DNA of 64,000 nt from Kitasatospora arboriphila (GCF_000717275.1 NZ_JNYV01000004.1:496001-560000); one strand, 5' to 3'. Shown: positions 54,801 to 63,791, counted from the stretch's first letter. Made by a program: numbers and translations. The notes: a model not told the origin generated them from the letters alone.

Positions 54801-55199
54801 GACCGGCTCGAACAGGACAGCGCAGGACGCCCGGTGGTGGTGGATGTGAAGACCGGCAAGACCACGCTGTCGGTGCAGGCCGCCCAGGAGCACGCGCAGC
54901 TGGCCACCTATCAGCTCGCCTTGCGGCTCGGTGGTGTGCAGGCTGTCGGCCCGGTCGAGCCAGGTGGGGGATCGCTCGTCTACGTCAACAACTCGAACAA
55001 CAAAACCGGTGCGGCGCAACGCGATCAGCCGCCCTTGTCGGAAGAGCAGGTGGAGCAGTGGCTCGCCGTGGTGCGGGCGGCCGCCCACCGCAGTATCGGG
55101 CCGCAGTTCGTGGCCACCGTGAACGACGGATGCGGGCACTGTCCACTCACCGCGAGCTGCCCGGCCCAACTCGACGGCAGGACCGTGACCGATGGCTGA
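51879..55199 (+). CDS. adnA: AdnA subunit of the AdnAB helicase-nuclease
   Basis: Large subunit of the actinobacterial RecBCD analogue that resects double-strand breaks. The start is GTG 51879 (AAGGAG 5 nt upstream); ATG 51888 is also possible. The 1106 residues have a UvrD-type motor with Walker A GPGTGKTS and later motifs (DGDQAIYGFRGA), then a RecB-like nuclease with VVVDVKTGK and QLATYQLA. Four cysteines of an iron-sulfur staple flank the nuclease: one in GTCSLRW and three in the C-terminal CGHCPLTASC. The stop overlaps adnB by 8 nt. Confidence 0.93.
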   Translation: MPAMTTRLVSAPIPPAQPRTWPERVQLLIDRPGGTASPGFHPLRVHGGPGTGKTSLIVDLAVARLADPAIDPESLLVLAAGRRAATELREQITARLLAQRAGGAGRAPRATREPIVRTVHSYAFAVLRLQAAAHDNPPPRLITGAEQDAVLRELLAGDIEDGAGYWPPRLRPALGTNGFAQALRDMMMRAAERGAGPEDLMALGRRHKRPEWEAVGKAYRQYEQSGLLRGAVGLEAPQATAPAVDAAELVGSALTAFATDPDLLRRERARVRYLLVDDAQHLDPQAATLVELIGAGTHQTVVAGDGDQAIYGFRGASSRFLDELDDPDRDILLDNNFRSSKPISDLGAAIAARLPGPRRRRAEAADRGGPVPVVKIYGSAAKEATAIADMMRRAHLYDDVPWSEMAVIVRSVPRAMAPLRRALRSAGVPVMTPASEIPLARQRSVAAMLLALRAVSEPLEPEEALELLAGPIGGADPAALRRLRRGLRRIETESGGDRDSASVIAELVTGHRVRVEHDPIDVDHYLDGLTDAEKQPLTRVLAVIGAARVAYENRRGIEEILWEAWQATGLGPRWSNQVMRRDHGPGGAQADRDLDAMVALFDAAASFTDSLPAATLGGFLDYLGALQIPTESRMAQASSDAVTVLSAHAATGREWDVVAVAGVQDGLWPSLRSRGSILGTGQLVDLLDGVDADALDTISRTAMALAEERRLLLVACTRARDRLMVSAVDDGSGDAAPSRFIGELAAIVEKGAVDDDEIELELPVEPGLRRVLSLSSLVAELRAEVCADTDTPTERAKAAADMLAELADAGVPGAHPDQWYGLAAPSSEIPLWSESAGPLTLSPSSVEALGTCSLRWMLERYGGRDGDSRPAVAGTLVHTLVQAVAGEIPPDDVTAALRRVWDQVDVGAPWFSRRELERTEEMLTNFQRWLKVSRETLTEVGVEVDVDARIEPATVQDADGDTVDMPEVRLRGRIDRLEQDSAGRPVVVDVKTGKTTLSVQAAQEHAQLATYQLALRLGGVQAVGPVEPGGGSLVYVNNSNNKTGAAQRDQPPLSEEQVEQWLAVVRAAAHRSIGPQFVATVNDGCGHCPLTASCPAQLDGRTVTDG

Positions 55200-58100
55200 C
55201 ACCGGAACGATGACGAGGATCTCCGCCCGGGTCCTGTCGGCGGCGCTCGGTCTGCCCTCGCCCACCGATGAGCAGGTCGAGGTGATCGAGGCGCCGATGG
55301 AGCCCGTGCTGGTGGTCGCGGGGGCGGGTGCAGGCAAAACCGAGACCATGGCTTCCCGGGTGGTGTGGCTGGTGGCCAACCGTCTGGTCGAGCCGGACGC
55401 GGTGCTGGGCCTGACCTTCACCCGAAAGGCCGCCCAAGAACTCGCCGCGCGCATCCGCCGGCGGTTGTCGATGCTCGCGGGATCGCCGGCGATGCAGAAC
55501 TGGGACCCCGACGGCACGTTGCGTGGCCGGCTTCGGTCGGCAGACCCGCAGGTGAGTACCTACCACGCCTACGCCGGCCGGCTGATCGCCGACTACGGAC
55601 TGCTCCTGCCTGTCGAACCCTCGGCCACCTTGCTCAGCGAAACCGAACTGTGGCAACTGGCGTTCTCGGTGGTGGCGGGGTGGACCGATGACCTCGAGAC
55701 CACCAAAACCCCTGGCGGCGTGACCGAATCGGTACTGAAGCTCTACAGCGAGCTCGCCGAGCACCTGGTGGACCTCGACCAGCTCGCCACCGCGGGCGAC
55801 TCGCTCTACGAGCTCATCGACACCCTGCCCCCGACCGGTAGGCAACGCCCTGAGCCGCCTCAGAAGCTCCGGTCCATCCAGTCCGTCATCGATGAGCGGC
55901 GGGCGTTGATGCCGCTGGTGGCCGCGTTGGGCGCTGCGATGCGCGAGGCGAACGTGCTCGACTTCGGTAGCCAGATGTCGCTGGCTGCCCAACTCGTCGC
56001 ACGTCACCCGGAGGTGGGCGAATCCGAACGCGCCGCCATCGGCGCGGTGTTGCTCGACGAGTACCAGGACACCGGACATTCCCAGCGCGTGCTGCTGTCG
56101 GAGCTGTTCGGAACGCCGCCCGGGGTGCCGCGGGGCGCCGGGATTGCGGTGACCGCGGTCGGTGACCCGATCCAGTCGATCTATGGCTGGCGCGGCGCGT
56201 CGGCTGCCAATCTGCCTCGCTTCACCACCGATTTCCGTTGCAGCGACGGAACTCCCGCGCAACGCCTGGAACTGCTGACCAGCTGGCGCAACGCCCGCCA
56301 CGCCCTCGACATGGCCAACGCCGCGTCCGAGGAGCTGCGACGGCGGGGTGTGCCGGTGAGCATCTTGCGGCCGCGTGACGATGCCCCGACCGGGACCATC
56401 ACCATGGCTCTGACCGAGACCGTGGTGCAGGAGCGTGAGTGGATCGTCGACCAGATCGAAGACGAGTACAACCGTGCCGAGGGTCCACCGCCGACGGTGG
56501 CGATCCTGGTGCGCCGCAATGAGGATTCGGCGCCGCTCGCGGCCGAACTCACCGATCGTGGCATCGCGGCGGAAGTGGTCGGCATCGGCGGCCTGCTGGG
56601 TGTACCGGAGGTCCAGGACGTGGTGGCGATGCTCCGTCTGATGGCTGATCCCATGGCAGGGACGGCTGCCGTGCGACTCCTCACCGGACCGCGGTGGCGG
56701 CTCGGGGCGCGTGACATCGCTGCCCTGTGGGCGCGTGCGCGCGACCTCGCCGCCGGTACCAACATCGTCACCGGCACGATGACGAGTCTGGAAGAACTCG
56801 ACAGCGCGCTCGATTCCGCGGTGCCGACCGAGGTGGTGGATCAAGCCGGTCTCGGTGATGCACTGGCCGACCCGGGTCCGGCGCAACGGTATTCACCCGA
56901 CGGGTACCGCAGGATCAAATCATTCGGTCACCAGCTGACCATCCTGCGGGCCCGGATGGGGCAACCGTTACCCGAGTTGGTCGCCGAGGTGGAGAGGGTC
57001 ATCGGCGTCGATGTCGAGGCGCAGATCCGGGCACGGGGTCTGCGAGGCAACATCACCGGGCGCGAACACCTCGACGCCTTTGCCGAGTACGTGGCCGACT
57101 ACACCGAGCGGTCGGCCGCCACCCTGCCTGGACTGCTCGCCTTTCTCGAGTCTGCCGCCGACATCGAGAAGGGTCTGGAACCGGGCAAGGTCGAGATCGC
57201 CGAAGACCGCGTCCAGATCCTCACCGTGCACGCGGCCAAGGGCCTCGAATGGGACGTGGTGGTGATCGCACATCTGTGCACGAACAACTTCCCGGGTGGA
57301 AAGGCCGACGGGACCTGGCTCGGTAGTGCGCGGGAACTACCCGCGGAGTTGCGGGGCGACCTCGCCGAGACACTGGGCGCCGAGGGCTTCCCACCGCTAG
57401 AGCTGGCCGAACTCGAGAACCGCAAAGAACTCGAGGACGCAATCGAGGCCCACAAGGACGCTTTGCGCAACCGCAAGCTCGAAGAGGATCGGCGACTGCT
57501 GTACGTGGCCTTGACGCGGACCAAGAGGGCATTGGTCATCTCGGGGCATCACTGGTCCGACGGCGGTGACAAACCTCGTGGCCCCTCGATCTTCTTGACC
57601 GAGTTGCACGACATCGCTTCTCGGCTGATCGAGACCTCGAGCGACGGCGCACCGGGATTGACCATCGCGGGCTGGGCGGCGACTCCCGAAGAGAACGCCG
57701 ACAATCCGTTGGCGGCGTTGACCGCCGGCGTGCCGTGGCCCGCTGATCCACTCGGTTCCCGCCGTCCCGGCGTCGAACTTGGCGCCGACCTCGTGCGCGC
57801 CGCGTTGCGATCCCGCGGCGAGCCGGCCCTCTTCGACATGGGCGCCGAACCCGAGCCCGACCTGTCGGCCGACGACCCGCAGGTCCGCGATTGGGCCAAC
57901 GACCTCGCGGTGCTGCTCACCGAACGGGAAAGTGGCCTCGGCACCGACATCGAGGTGACGATGCCGCAACATCTGTCGGTCAGCCAGCTCGTCGAACTGG
58001 ACAAGGACGAGGAGACCTTTGCCCGGCGCCTGCGCAGGCCCTTGCCGTTCAAACCCAATCCTCTGGCCCGCCGCGGCACCGCCTTCCATGCCTGGGTGGA

Positions 58101-58563
58101 ACGCAGGTTCGGCGCCACCCGACTGCTCGACATCGACGAGTTGCCGGGAGCGGCCGATGCCGAAGGGGGCTCGGACGCCGACCTGGAGGTGCTGCGGGAG
58201 CAGTTCCTCCGGTCCCGGTGGGCCGCGAGGAACCCCATCGAGGTCGAGGTGCCGTTCGAGACGGTCATCGCCGACACCATCGTCCGGGGCCGGATCGATG
58301 CGGTGTTCTCCGAACCGGACGGCGGCTTCACCGTGGTGGATTGGAAGACCGGTGCCCGACCCACTGCGGCACAGGAGAAGTCGGTGTTCGTCCAGCTCGC
58401 CGCCTACCGGGTGGCCTGGGCGGAACTGACCGGCGTCGACCTGGAGAAGGTGCGGGCGGCGTTCCACTACGTACGGTCCAACACCACGCTCGAACCCGCG
58501 AACCTGCCCGACCGCACCGGACTGGCCGACCTCATCAGACGTGAGAAGCGAGAACGCCCCTGA
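55192..58563 (+). CDS. adnB: AdnB subunit of the AdnAB helicase-nuclease
   Basis: The second motor-nuclease subunit, 1123 residues from ATG 55192, coupled to adnA. The UvrD-like motor has Walker A GAGAGKTE, the DEYQDT motif II, GDPIQSIYGWRG and a [10 protein letters not shown] motif V. The C-terminal RecB-family nuclease has VVDWKTGA and QLAAYRVAW. It lacks the flanking cysteines of AdnA. In mycobacteria AdnB is the main translocating motor. Confidence 0.95.
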   Translation: MADTGTMTRISARVLSAALGLPSPTDEQVEVIEAPMEPVLVVAGAGAGKTETMASRVVWLVANRLVEPDAVLGLTFTRKAAQELAARIRRRLSMLAGSPAMQNWDPDGTLRGRLRSADPQVSTYHAYAGRLIADYGLLLPVEPSATLLSETELWQLAFSVVAGWTDDLETTKTPGGVTESVLKLYSELAEHLVDLDQLATAGDSLYELIDTLPPTGRQRPEPPQKLRSIQSVIDERRALMPLVAALGAAMREANVLDFGSQMSLAAQLVARHPEVGESERAAIGAVLLDEYQDTGHSQRVLLSELFGTPPGVPRGAGIAVTAVGDPIQSIYGWRGASAANLPRFTTDFRCSDGTPAQRLELLTSWRNARHALDMANAASEELRRRGVPVSILRPRDDAPTGTITMALTETVVQEREWIVDQIEDEYNRAEGPPPTVAILVRRNEDSAPLAAELTDRGIAAEVVGIGGLLGVPEVQDVVAMLRLMADPMAGTAAVRLLTGPRWRLGARDIAALWARARDLAAGTNIVTGTMTSLEELDSALDSAVPTEVVDQAGLGDALADPGPAQRYSPDGYRRIKSFGHQLTILRARMGQPLPELVAEVERVIGVDVEAQIRARGLRGNITGREHLDAFAEYVADYTERSAATLPGLLAFLESAADIEKGLEPGKVEIAEDRVQILTVHAAKGLEWDVVVIAHLCTNNFPGGKADGTWLGSARELPAELRGDLAETLGAEGFPPLELAELENRKELEDAIEAHKDALRNRKLEEDRRLLYVALTRTKRALVISGHHWSDGGDKPRGPSIFLTELHDIASRLIETSSDGAPGLTIAGWAATPEENADNPLAALTAGVPWPADPLGSRRPGVELGADLVRAALRSRGEPALFDMGAEPEPDLSADDPQVRDWANDLAVLLTERESGLGTDIEVTMPQHLSVSQLVELDKDEETFARRLRRPLPFKPNPLARRGTAFHAWVERRFGATRLLDIDELPGAADAEGGSDADLEVLREQFLRSRWAARNPIEVEVPFETVIADTIVRGRIDAVFSEPDGGFTVVDWKTGARPTAAQEKSVFVQLAAYRVAWAELTGVDLEKVRAAFHYVRSNTTLEPANLPDRTGLADLIRREKRERP

Positions 58564-58568
58564 TCCGG

Positions 58569-58982
58569 TCAGACCTTGGGTGCGGTCTTCCAGACCCGCC
58601 ATCCCGCCCACACCATGGGGAACTGGAAGGGCAGGCGGGCCCACGCGACCAGCCGGTAGGGCAGCGGTTTGTTGCGGTAGATGCGCACCATGTTGATGTT
58701 CCCGGGGTACACGCCGATGAACAGCAGAACCGAGAACAGTCCGGCGAAGCGACGGGTCCGGGGAGCGAGAAGGGCGCCGCCGACCGCGAGTTCCACAACG
58801 CCGGAGCCATATGTGTAGGCACGCGGATTACCTGGCAGTTCCTCGGGGATCAGGTCATCGAACGGTTTGGGTGCGAGGAAGTGCAGGGCGCCGATTCCCA
58901 GCAGGCCGATGCCCATCCGCTTCGCCAGCGTCGCATCATCGGGAAACGTCAACTGCCGCAACTTGTGCTTGCCACTGTTCAT
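58569..58982 (-). CDS. DoxX-like membrane protein
   Basis: A 137-residue protein with about four hydrophobic helices: GIGLLGIGALHFLAP, YGSGVVELAVGGALL, LFSVLLFIGVYPGN and a last one near the end. The pattern and HFLAP/PGNINM motifs are those of the DoxX/DoxD-like family. Its function is unclear; some members sit in thiol-redox complexes. The start is ATG 58982. It lies on the other strand between adnB and the K+ channel, where I know no counterpart in M. tuberculosis, and its 3' end is 5 nt from the adnB stop. Confidence 0.8.
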   Translation of the reverse strand: MNSGKHKLRQLTFPDDATLAKRMGIGLLGIGALHFLAPKPFDDLIPEELPGNPRAYTYGSGVVELAVGGALLAPRTRRFAGLFSVLLFIGVYPGNINMVRIYRNKPLPYRLVAWARLPFQFPMVWAGWRVWKTAPKV

Positions 58983-59110
58983 GCGTCCACCATGCCTGAT
59001 GGCGACGAGATCGGTGTTGATTACCACCGGTGCGGAAAAGGACTACAGTCCCCACTTGTGCGTACGCAATTTTCCCGGCGCCGTGTCGGCGCCTTTGTCG
59101 GGAGGCATTG

Positions 59111-60178
59111 ATGCCCGCAGGCAGGTTCCGCCGGCGGTTCAAGAGCGAAGAGCTGACCGACATGCCCGACCACGCGCTGGTCGGTGTCGTCCGTATCCCC
59201 GAGATGCAGTCCAGCCCGGGTCGGGCGATCTCTCGTCGGGTCATCTTCGCCCTGGTCGCCCTCTTCGCGGCCGTCTTCATCGTCTACCTCGACCGCGACG
59301 GTTATCGAGACGTCCAGGACAGCGAACTCTCGTTCCTCGACTGTCTGTACTACGCCACTGTGTCGCTCTCGACCACTGGCTACGGCGACATCACCCCGTT
59401 CACCCCGGAGGCACGACTGATCAACGTGCTGGTGATCACGCCGCTACGCGTCATGTTCCTGATCGTGTTGGTCGGCACCACGTTGGAAGTGCTGACCGAG
59501 CGATCCCGTCAAGCTCTCAAAATTCAGCGTTGGAGGAACAAGGTGCGTAATCACACCGTGGTGATCGGGTACGGGACCAAGGGCAAAACAGCAGTCAAGG
59601 CGATGATCGCCGACGGCCAGAAGCCCTCGGAAATCGTTGTGGTGGACGGTGACCAGACAGTGCTCGACAACGCTGCCGCCAAGGGGCTGGTGACCGTGCG
59701 CGGCGACGCGACCCGATCCGACGTGCTGCGACTTGCGGGCGCCCAACATGCGTCCTCCATTATCGTGGCCGCGAACCGCGACGACACAGCAGTCCTGGCG
59801 ACGTTGACCGCACGCGAACTCGCGCCGAACGCGAAGATTGTCGCGTCCATCCGTGAAGCGGAGAACACCCATCTGATCCGTCAATCGGGCGCCGACTCGG
59901 TGGTGGTGAGTTCAGAGACCGCCGGCCGCCTGCTGGGGTTGGCCACCAGCACTCCCACCGTCGTCCAGGTGATCGAGGACCTCCTCACACCTGACGAGGG
60001 ATTTGCGATCGCGGAGCGGGACGTGGAACCGGACGAGGTGGGTGGGTCGCCCCGGCATCTGTCCGAGATCGTTCTCGGCGTGGTGCGGGGCGGCACGCTG
60101 CACCGCATCGACGACAGCAAGGTCGACGCGATCGAACACGGTGATCGACTGCTCTATGTGCGGCAGGGCCAGGGATGA
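59111..60178 (+). CDS. Two-helix potassium channel with RCK (TrkA-N) domain
   Basis: Counterpart of Rv3200c, 355 residues from ATG 59111 (GGGAGG 6 nt upstream). A first membrane helix lies at ~47-66, then the pore with selectivity filter TTGYGD and a second helix at ~97-118. A TrkA-N Rossmann domain follows (VVIGYGTKGKTAV, the nucleotide loop at ~150-163) and a TrkA-C domain. It is a K+ channel gated by a cytosolic ligand. Confidence 0.92.
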   Translation: MPAGRFRRRFKSEELTDMPDHALVGVVRIPEMQSSPGRAISRRVIFALVALFAAVFIVYLDRDGYRDVQDSELSFLDCLYYATVSLSTTGYGDITPFTPEARLINVLVITPLRVMFLIVLVGTTLEVLTERSRQALKIQRWRNKVRNHTVVIGYGTKGKTAVKAMIADGQKPSEIVVVDGDQTVLDNAAAKGLVTVRGDATRSDVLRLAGAQHASSIIVAANRDDTAVLATLTARELAPNAKIVASIREAENTHLIRQSGADSVVVSSETAGRLLGLATSTPTVVQVIEDLLTPDEGFAIAERDVEPDEVGGSPRHLSEIVLGVVRGGTLHRIDDSKVDAIEHGDRLLYVRQGQG

Positions 60179-60229
60179 CCGAACTACCCGGCCGAGACGA
60201 GATCGATCCGAGGCGAGAGGTGAATTCGC

Positions 60230-61252
60230 TTGCGGCGATTTGAGTTCGACAAGCCACCGATGTTGTCGCGCGCGGTGTACAACCGTGCGGACGAGATCAG
60301 GCACGACAAGCAACGACTGACAGAAGGATGGCCGCACGCCCTACTCTTGCAGATCGACCCGTCGGGCCGGTATCCGGTGGGCGAGGACGGTCTTGGCTGG
60401 ATCATGGCAGTGGACGTCGGTGACGAACCCCCGCCGGAGGCGGTGTTCCTCGGCCTGCATCCCGAAGAGGGCACCGATATGTGGGCCATGCGGTTCGACG
60501 TCATCGACGGGCCGAAAGACGACCCGAGGCGTGGAGCGCAGCTCCTCGGCGCCGACGAGGCCGGAATCCTGTCCACCGCGCTGGGAGTGCTCAATTGGCA
60601 TGACTCAGCCCGTTTTTCACCGGTCGACGGCAATCCGACCGAGCCTGCGAAGGGCGGCTGGGTCCGCCGCAACACCATCAGTGGCCGCGAGGAGTTCCCC
60701 CGAACGGACCCGGCGATCATCACGGTGGTCCACGACGGCGCCGACCGGATACTGCTGGGCAGACAGTCGCAGTGGCCCGAGCGCTGGTTCTCGACGCTGG
60801 CCGGGTTTGTCGAACCCGGCGAATCGCTGGAGCAATGCGTGGTGCGCGAGGTGCACGAAGAGGTGGGTCTGGACTGCTGGGACCCGCAGTACGTCGGGTC
60901 GCAACCGTGGCCCTTTCCCCGGTCCCTGATGGTGGGATTCGAGGTCACGGCAGACCCGGATCAGGCTCTCGATTTCATCGACGGCGAGATCGCGGACGCC
61001 GAGTGGTTCAGCCGCTCAGAGGTGCTCGAAGCGCTCGAAGCGCAGCAGGATTGGCTGGGAGCCGACGGCAAACCGATCATCGACGATGCCCGGCTGAGAT
61101 TGCCGGGATCGATCTCGATCGCGAGTGCGCTCATCCGCGCCTGGGCGCATACCCCCGCAGACACAGACCGCCCGGCGTCCCGCGTCGGGGGAGCCGGGCA
61201 GTCGGAGCCGGGGCGGTTGGTGCCACCGCCCGATACATCTGGCGGGGCCTAG
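60230..61252 (+). CDS. nudC: NAD+/NADH pyrophosphatase NudC
   Basis: Nudix hydrolase acting on NADH and, in mycobacteria, possibly on NAD-capped RNA or isoniazid-NAD adducts. The 340 residues from TTG 60230 include the Nudix box G-x5-E-x7-REVHEEVG and, right after it, SQPWPFPRS, the family's NADH-recognition motif. The cysteine pairs of the E. coli zinc ribbon are absent in the segment between the two domains. It overlaps convergent mycoredoxin in a shared CTAG stop (61249-61252). Confidence 0.92.
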   Translation: MRRFEFDKPPMLSRAVYNRADEIRHDKQRLTEGWPHALLLQIDPSGRYPVGEDGLGWIMAVDVGDEPPPEAVFLGLHPEEGTDMWAMRFDVIDGPKDDPRRGAQLLGADEAGILSTALGVLNWHDSARFSPVDGNPTEPAKGGWVRRNTISGREEFPRTDPAIITVVHDGADRILLGRQSQWPERWFSTLAGFVEPGESLEQCVVREVHEEVGLDCWDPQYVGSQPWPFPRSLMVGFEVTADPDQALDFIDGEIADAEWFSRSEVLEALEAQQDWLGADGKPIIDDARLRLPGSISIASALIRAWAHTPADTDRPASRVGGAGQSEPGRLVPPPDTSGGA

Positions 61253-61500
61253 ACGCCGAGCTTCTTGCGGACGTCGGCGACCGTCGGGTTCGTCGCGGTG
61301 CTGCCATCGGCGAACTTCACGGTGGGAACCACGTGGTTGCCGCCGTTCACACTGCCGACGAAGTCAGCGGCGCTGGGGTCCTGCTCGATGTCGATTTCCA
61401 CCCACTCGATGCCCTGACTGCGCAGGCCCATCTTCAGGCGCTTGCAGTACCCGCACCAGGTGGTGGTGTACATGGTCAAAGTCGCGTTGTCGGTAGTCAC
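61249..61500 (-). CDS. mrx1: Mycoredoxin
   Basis: Glutaredoxin-like oxidoreductase using mycothiol to reduce S-mycothiolated proteins. From GTG 61500 it is 83 residues, with CGYC active site (C16/C19), the cis-Pro in VVPTVKF and the GSVNGGNHVVPT glutaredoxin strand. Mycoredoxin-1 of M. tuberculosis has the same length and start region. No Shine-Dalgarno is seen, and the promoter places transcription at the start codon, so the mRNA is probably leaderless. It is divergent from uvrD2. Confidence 0.94.
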   Translation of the reverse strand: MTTDNATLTMYTTTWCGYCKRLKMGLRSQGIEWVEIDIEQDPSAADFVGSVNGGNHVVPTVKFADGSTATNPTVADVRKKLGV

Positions 61501-61508
61501 GCCTACAT

Positions 61509-61534
61509 AACACCACGACTGCCACAGCTGTTCC
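61509..61534 (-). promoter_or_regulatory. SigH-type promoter of the mycoredoxin gene
   Basis: On the minus strand, GGAAC (61534-61530) and GTT (61511-61509) are separated by exactly 18 nt. This is the same pattern as the sigH autopromoter, and both spacers end in GGT. Transcription should begin about 61500-61502, at or next to the GTG start codon. Confidence 0.78.
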
Positions 61535-61591
61535 CCGTCCGCTGCGGCGGGCGGACGTAGTGGTGTCGGCCCTCGTTGGAATACTGGGCAC

Positions 61592-63664
61592 ATGGACTCA
61601 CTGGACCCCGAACAGCAGGCGGCGGTGCTCGCCCCTCGCGGCCCGGTGTGTGTGCTCGCAGGCGCCGGCACCGGTAAGACGCGCACGATCACCCGGCGGA
61701 TCGCGCACCTGGTCGGCGACGGTCATGTGCGGGGCAGTCAGGTGCTGGCGGTCACGTTCACGGCGCGCGCTGCCGGAGAGATGCGGACCCGGCTCCGTTC
61801 ACTGGGAATCGCCGGGTCGGGTAACGCGGTGCAGGCGTTGACATTCCACGCCGCGGCCATGCGGCAACTCAGGTACTTCTGGCCGCAGGCGATCGGCGAC
61901 AACCAGTGGGAACTGCTCGACAACAAGTTCCCCGTGGTCTCCCGCGCGGCCCGCTCGGCTGGGGCGCCCACCACCACCGACTCGCTCCGCGACCTCATCT
62001 CGGAGATCGAGTGGGCAAAAGGCTCGTTGATCGGCCCGGATCAGTACGCGGTGGAGGTGTCCAAGTCGCGGCGAGAGGCGCCGATGCCGGCGGAACAGGT
62101 CGCGCTGGTCTACGAGCGTTATGAACAACTCAAGGTGTCGCCCTCGGGAGATCAGCTCCTCGACTTCGACGACCTGCTACTCATGACGCGGGCCATCCTC
62201 GACGACCATCCAGTGGTCGCCGAGGAGTTCCGTGACCGGTATCGCTGTTTTGTGGTCGACGAATATCAGGACGTCACGCCCGCACAGCAGGCGCTGCTCA
62301 ATGCCTGGCTCGGTGAGCGCGACGACCTCACGGTGGTGGGCGACGCCAATCAGACGATCTACTCGTTCACCGGCGCGACCCCGAGTTACCTTCTCGACTT
62401 CTCCCGGCGCTTCCCGGAGGCGATGGTGGTCCGCCTCGAGCGCGACTACCGATCCACCCCGCAGGTGGTCGGTCTGGCCAACCGCGTGATCGGAGCCGCC
62501 CGCGGTCGCATCGCGGGTACCCGCCTGCAGCTCATCGGGCAACGACCGCCCGGACCCGCGCCGGATTTCGCCGAGTACGACGACGAGCCGGCTGAAGCCG
62601 CCGCCGTCGCGAAGGCGATCAAACGGTTGATGGCCCAAGGTGTTCCCGGATCCGAGATCGCGATCCTGTATCGCATCAACGCCCAGTCCGAAGCCCATGA
62701 GCAGGCGCTGACCGCGGCCGGCATCCCGTACCAGGTACGCGGAGGCGAGGCGTTCTTCGCCCGATCAGAGATCCGGCAGGCGATGCGGGCCGTGCAGCAG
62801 ACCGCCGGCCGTGACGACCTGCCGGCCGAGGCAGATGTGGTCACCCTGCTGCGGGCCATCCTCGTGCCGCTCGGTCTGAGCGACGACCCGCCGGCCGGCG
62901 CCCAGGCTCGAGAGCGTTGGGAGTCTTTGCGGGCCTTGCTGAATCTGACCGAGGAGATGGTGCACGAGAACGAGCACCTCACCCTGACCGAGTTGTCCCG
63001 CGAACTGGCAGCCCGTGCTGAAGCGCGGCATCCACCGACCGTGCAGGGTGTCACGCTGTCATCGCTACACGCCGCCAAGGGGCTCGAATGGGACGCCGTG
63101 TTCCTGGTGGGCATGGTGGATGGCTCCGTGCCGATCAGCCAGGCCATCAACGCCGGCGATGTGGCAATCGAAGAGGAAAGGCGGCTGCTGTACGTCGGAA
63201 TCACCCGGGCGCGCGAACACCTGCAGCTGTCGTGGGCACTCGCGCGCAATGAGGGTGGCAGGCGTTCGCGACGGCGTTCGAGATTTCTTGCCGATCTCGT
63301 CCCGGACGACTCGCCCGCCTCCCGGATCGCCGAACCGAAACGGAAACGATCGGGGCCGCGCTGCCGCGTCTGCGGGAAAGCGCTTCTCGGCAAGACCGCG
63401 TCGCTGTTGGGTCGATGCGAGAGTTGTCCGTCCGACCTCGACGAGGGTTTGCTGGTCGCTCTCAAGGAGTGGCGTAGCGGCAGGGCCAAGGAACAGAAGG
63501 TTCCCGCCTACGTGGTCTTCTCCGACAACACGCTGATCGCGATCGCCGAGCAGCAACCCGGGGATGTGCCTGCGCTCGTTGCCATACCGGGGATCGGCGC
63601 CAAGAAGCTGGACCAGTACGGCGAGGATTTGCTCGCTCTGGTCCGCGACAACGGCGGGGGCTGA
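61592..63664 (+). CDS. uvrD2: DNA helicase UvrD2
   Basis: Actinobacterial SF1A helicase of 690 residues. It has Walker [16 protein letters not shown] motif [12 protein letters not shown], the [10 protein letters not shown] motif V and GITRAREHL motif VI. The C-terminal part has the tetracysteine element (CRVC...CESC) followed by an HRDC domain ([11 protein letters not shown]...[13 protein letters not shown]). The combination is specific to UvrD2, which in mycobacteria depends on Ku or DNA repair partners. Just before its end a new promoter region for the next gene begins. Confidence 0.95.
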   Translation: MDSLDPEQQAAVLAPRGPVCVLAGAGTGKTRTITRRIAHLVGDGHVRGSQVLAVTFTARAAGEMRTRLRSLGIAGSGNAVQALTFHAAAMRQLRYFWPQAIGDNQWELLDNKFPVVSRAARSAGAPTTTDSLRDLISEIEWAKGSLIGPDQYAVEVSKSRREAPMPAEQVALVYERYEQLKVSPSGDQLLDFDDLLLMTRAILDDHPVVAEEFRDRYRCFVVDEYQDVTPAQQALLNAWLGERDDLTVVGDANQTIYSFTGATPSYLLDFSRRFPEAMVVRLERDYRSTPQVVGLANRVIGAARGRIAGTRLQLIGQRPPGPAPDFAEYDDEPAEAAAVAKAIKRLMAQGVPGSEIAILYRINAQSEAHEQALTAAGIPYQVRGGEAFFARSEIRQAMRAVQQTAGRDDLPAEADVVTLLRAILVPLGLSDDPPAGAQARERWESLRALLNLTEEMVHENEHLTLTELSRELAARAEARHPPTVQGVTLSSLHAAKGLEWDAVFLVGMVDGSVPISQAINAGDVAIEEERRLLYVGITRAREHLQLSWALARNEGGRRSRRRSRFLADLVPDDSPASRIAEPKRKRSGPRCRVCGKALLGKTASLLGRCESCPSDLDEGLLVALKEWRSGRAKEQKVPAYVVFSDNTLIAIAEQQPGDVPALVAIPGIGAKKLDQYGEDLLALVRDNGGG

Positions 63665-63707
63665 CCGGTGGACGATCCTTCGCCTGAGATCTCGGAAAAA
63701 CTGCAGG

Positions 63708-63748
63708 TCAAAAATAGGTTGTGCAATCTCGGCGTCGACGTTTAGGCT
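63708..63748 (+). promoter_or_regulatory. WhiB7-type autoregulated promoter
   Basis: An A/T-rich block TCAAAAATA (63708-63716) sits directly before -35 TTGTGC (63719-63724). An 18-nt spacer and -10 TAGGCT (63743-63748) follow. This is the architecture of WhiB7-dependent promoters (A/T tract next to a sigma-A -35), and uvrD2 is followed by whiB7 in M. tuberculosis. Transcription would begin near 63755 and continue past the window. Confidence 0.75.
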
Positions 63749-63774
63749 GATCCACATCACCAAGGCGAGGGGCT

Positions 63775-63791
63775 ACTCGATGTGTTCGAGT
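63775..63791 (+). promoter_or_regulatory. Hairpin at the start of the predicted whiB7 leader
   Basis: ACTCGA-TGTGT-TCGAGT is a perfect 6-bp stem with a 5-nt loop. It lies about 20 nt into the predicted message, and the ATG at 63780 lies in it. It may be an attenuation element of the leader. Confidence 0.45.

Noticed and set aside
55147..56886. Open frame of 579 codons antisense to adnB
   Set aside because: Shadow of a well supported gene with biased Arg/His/Gly composition; no ribosome binding site or motif.
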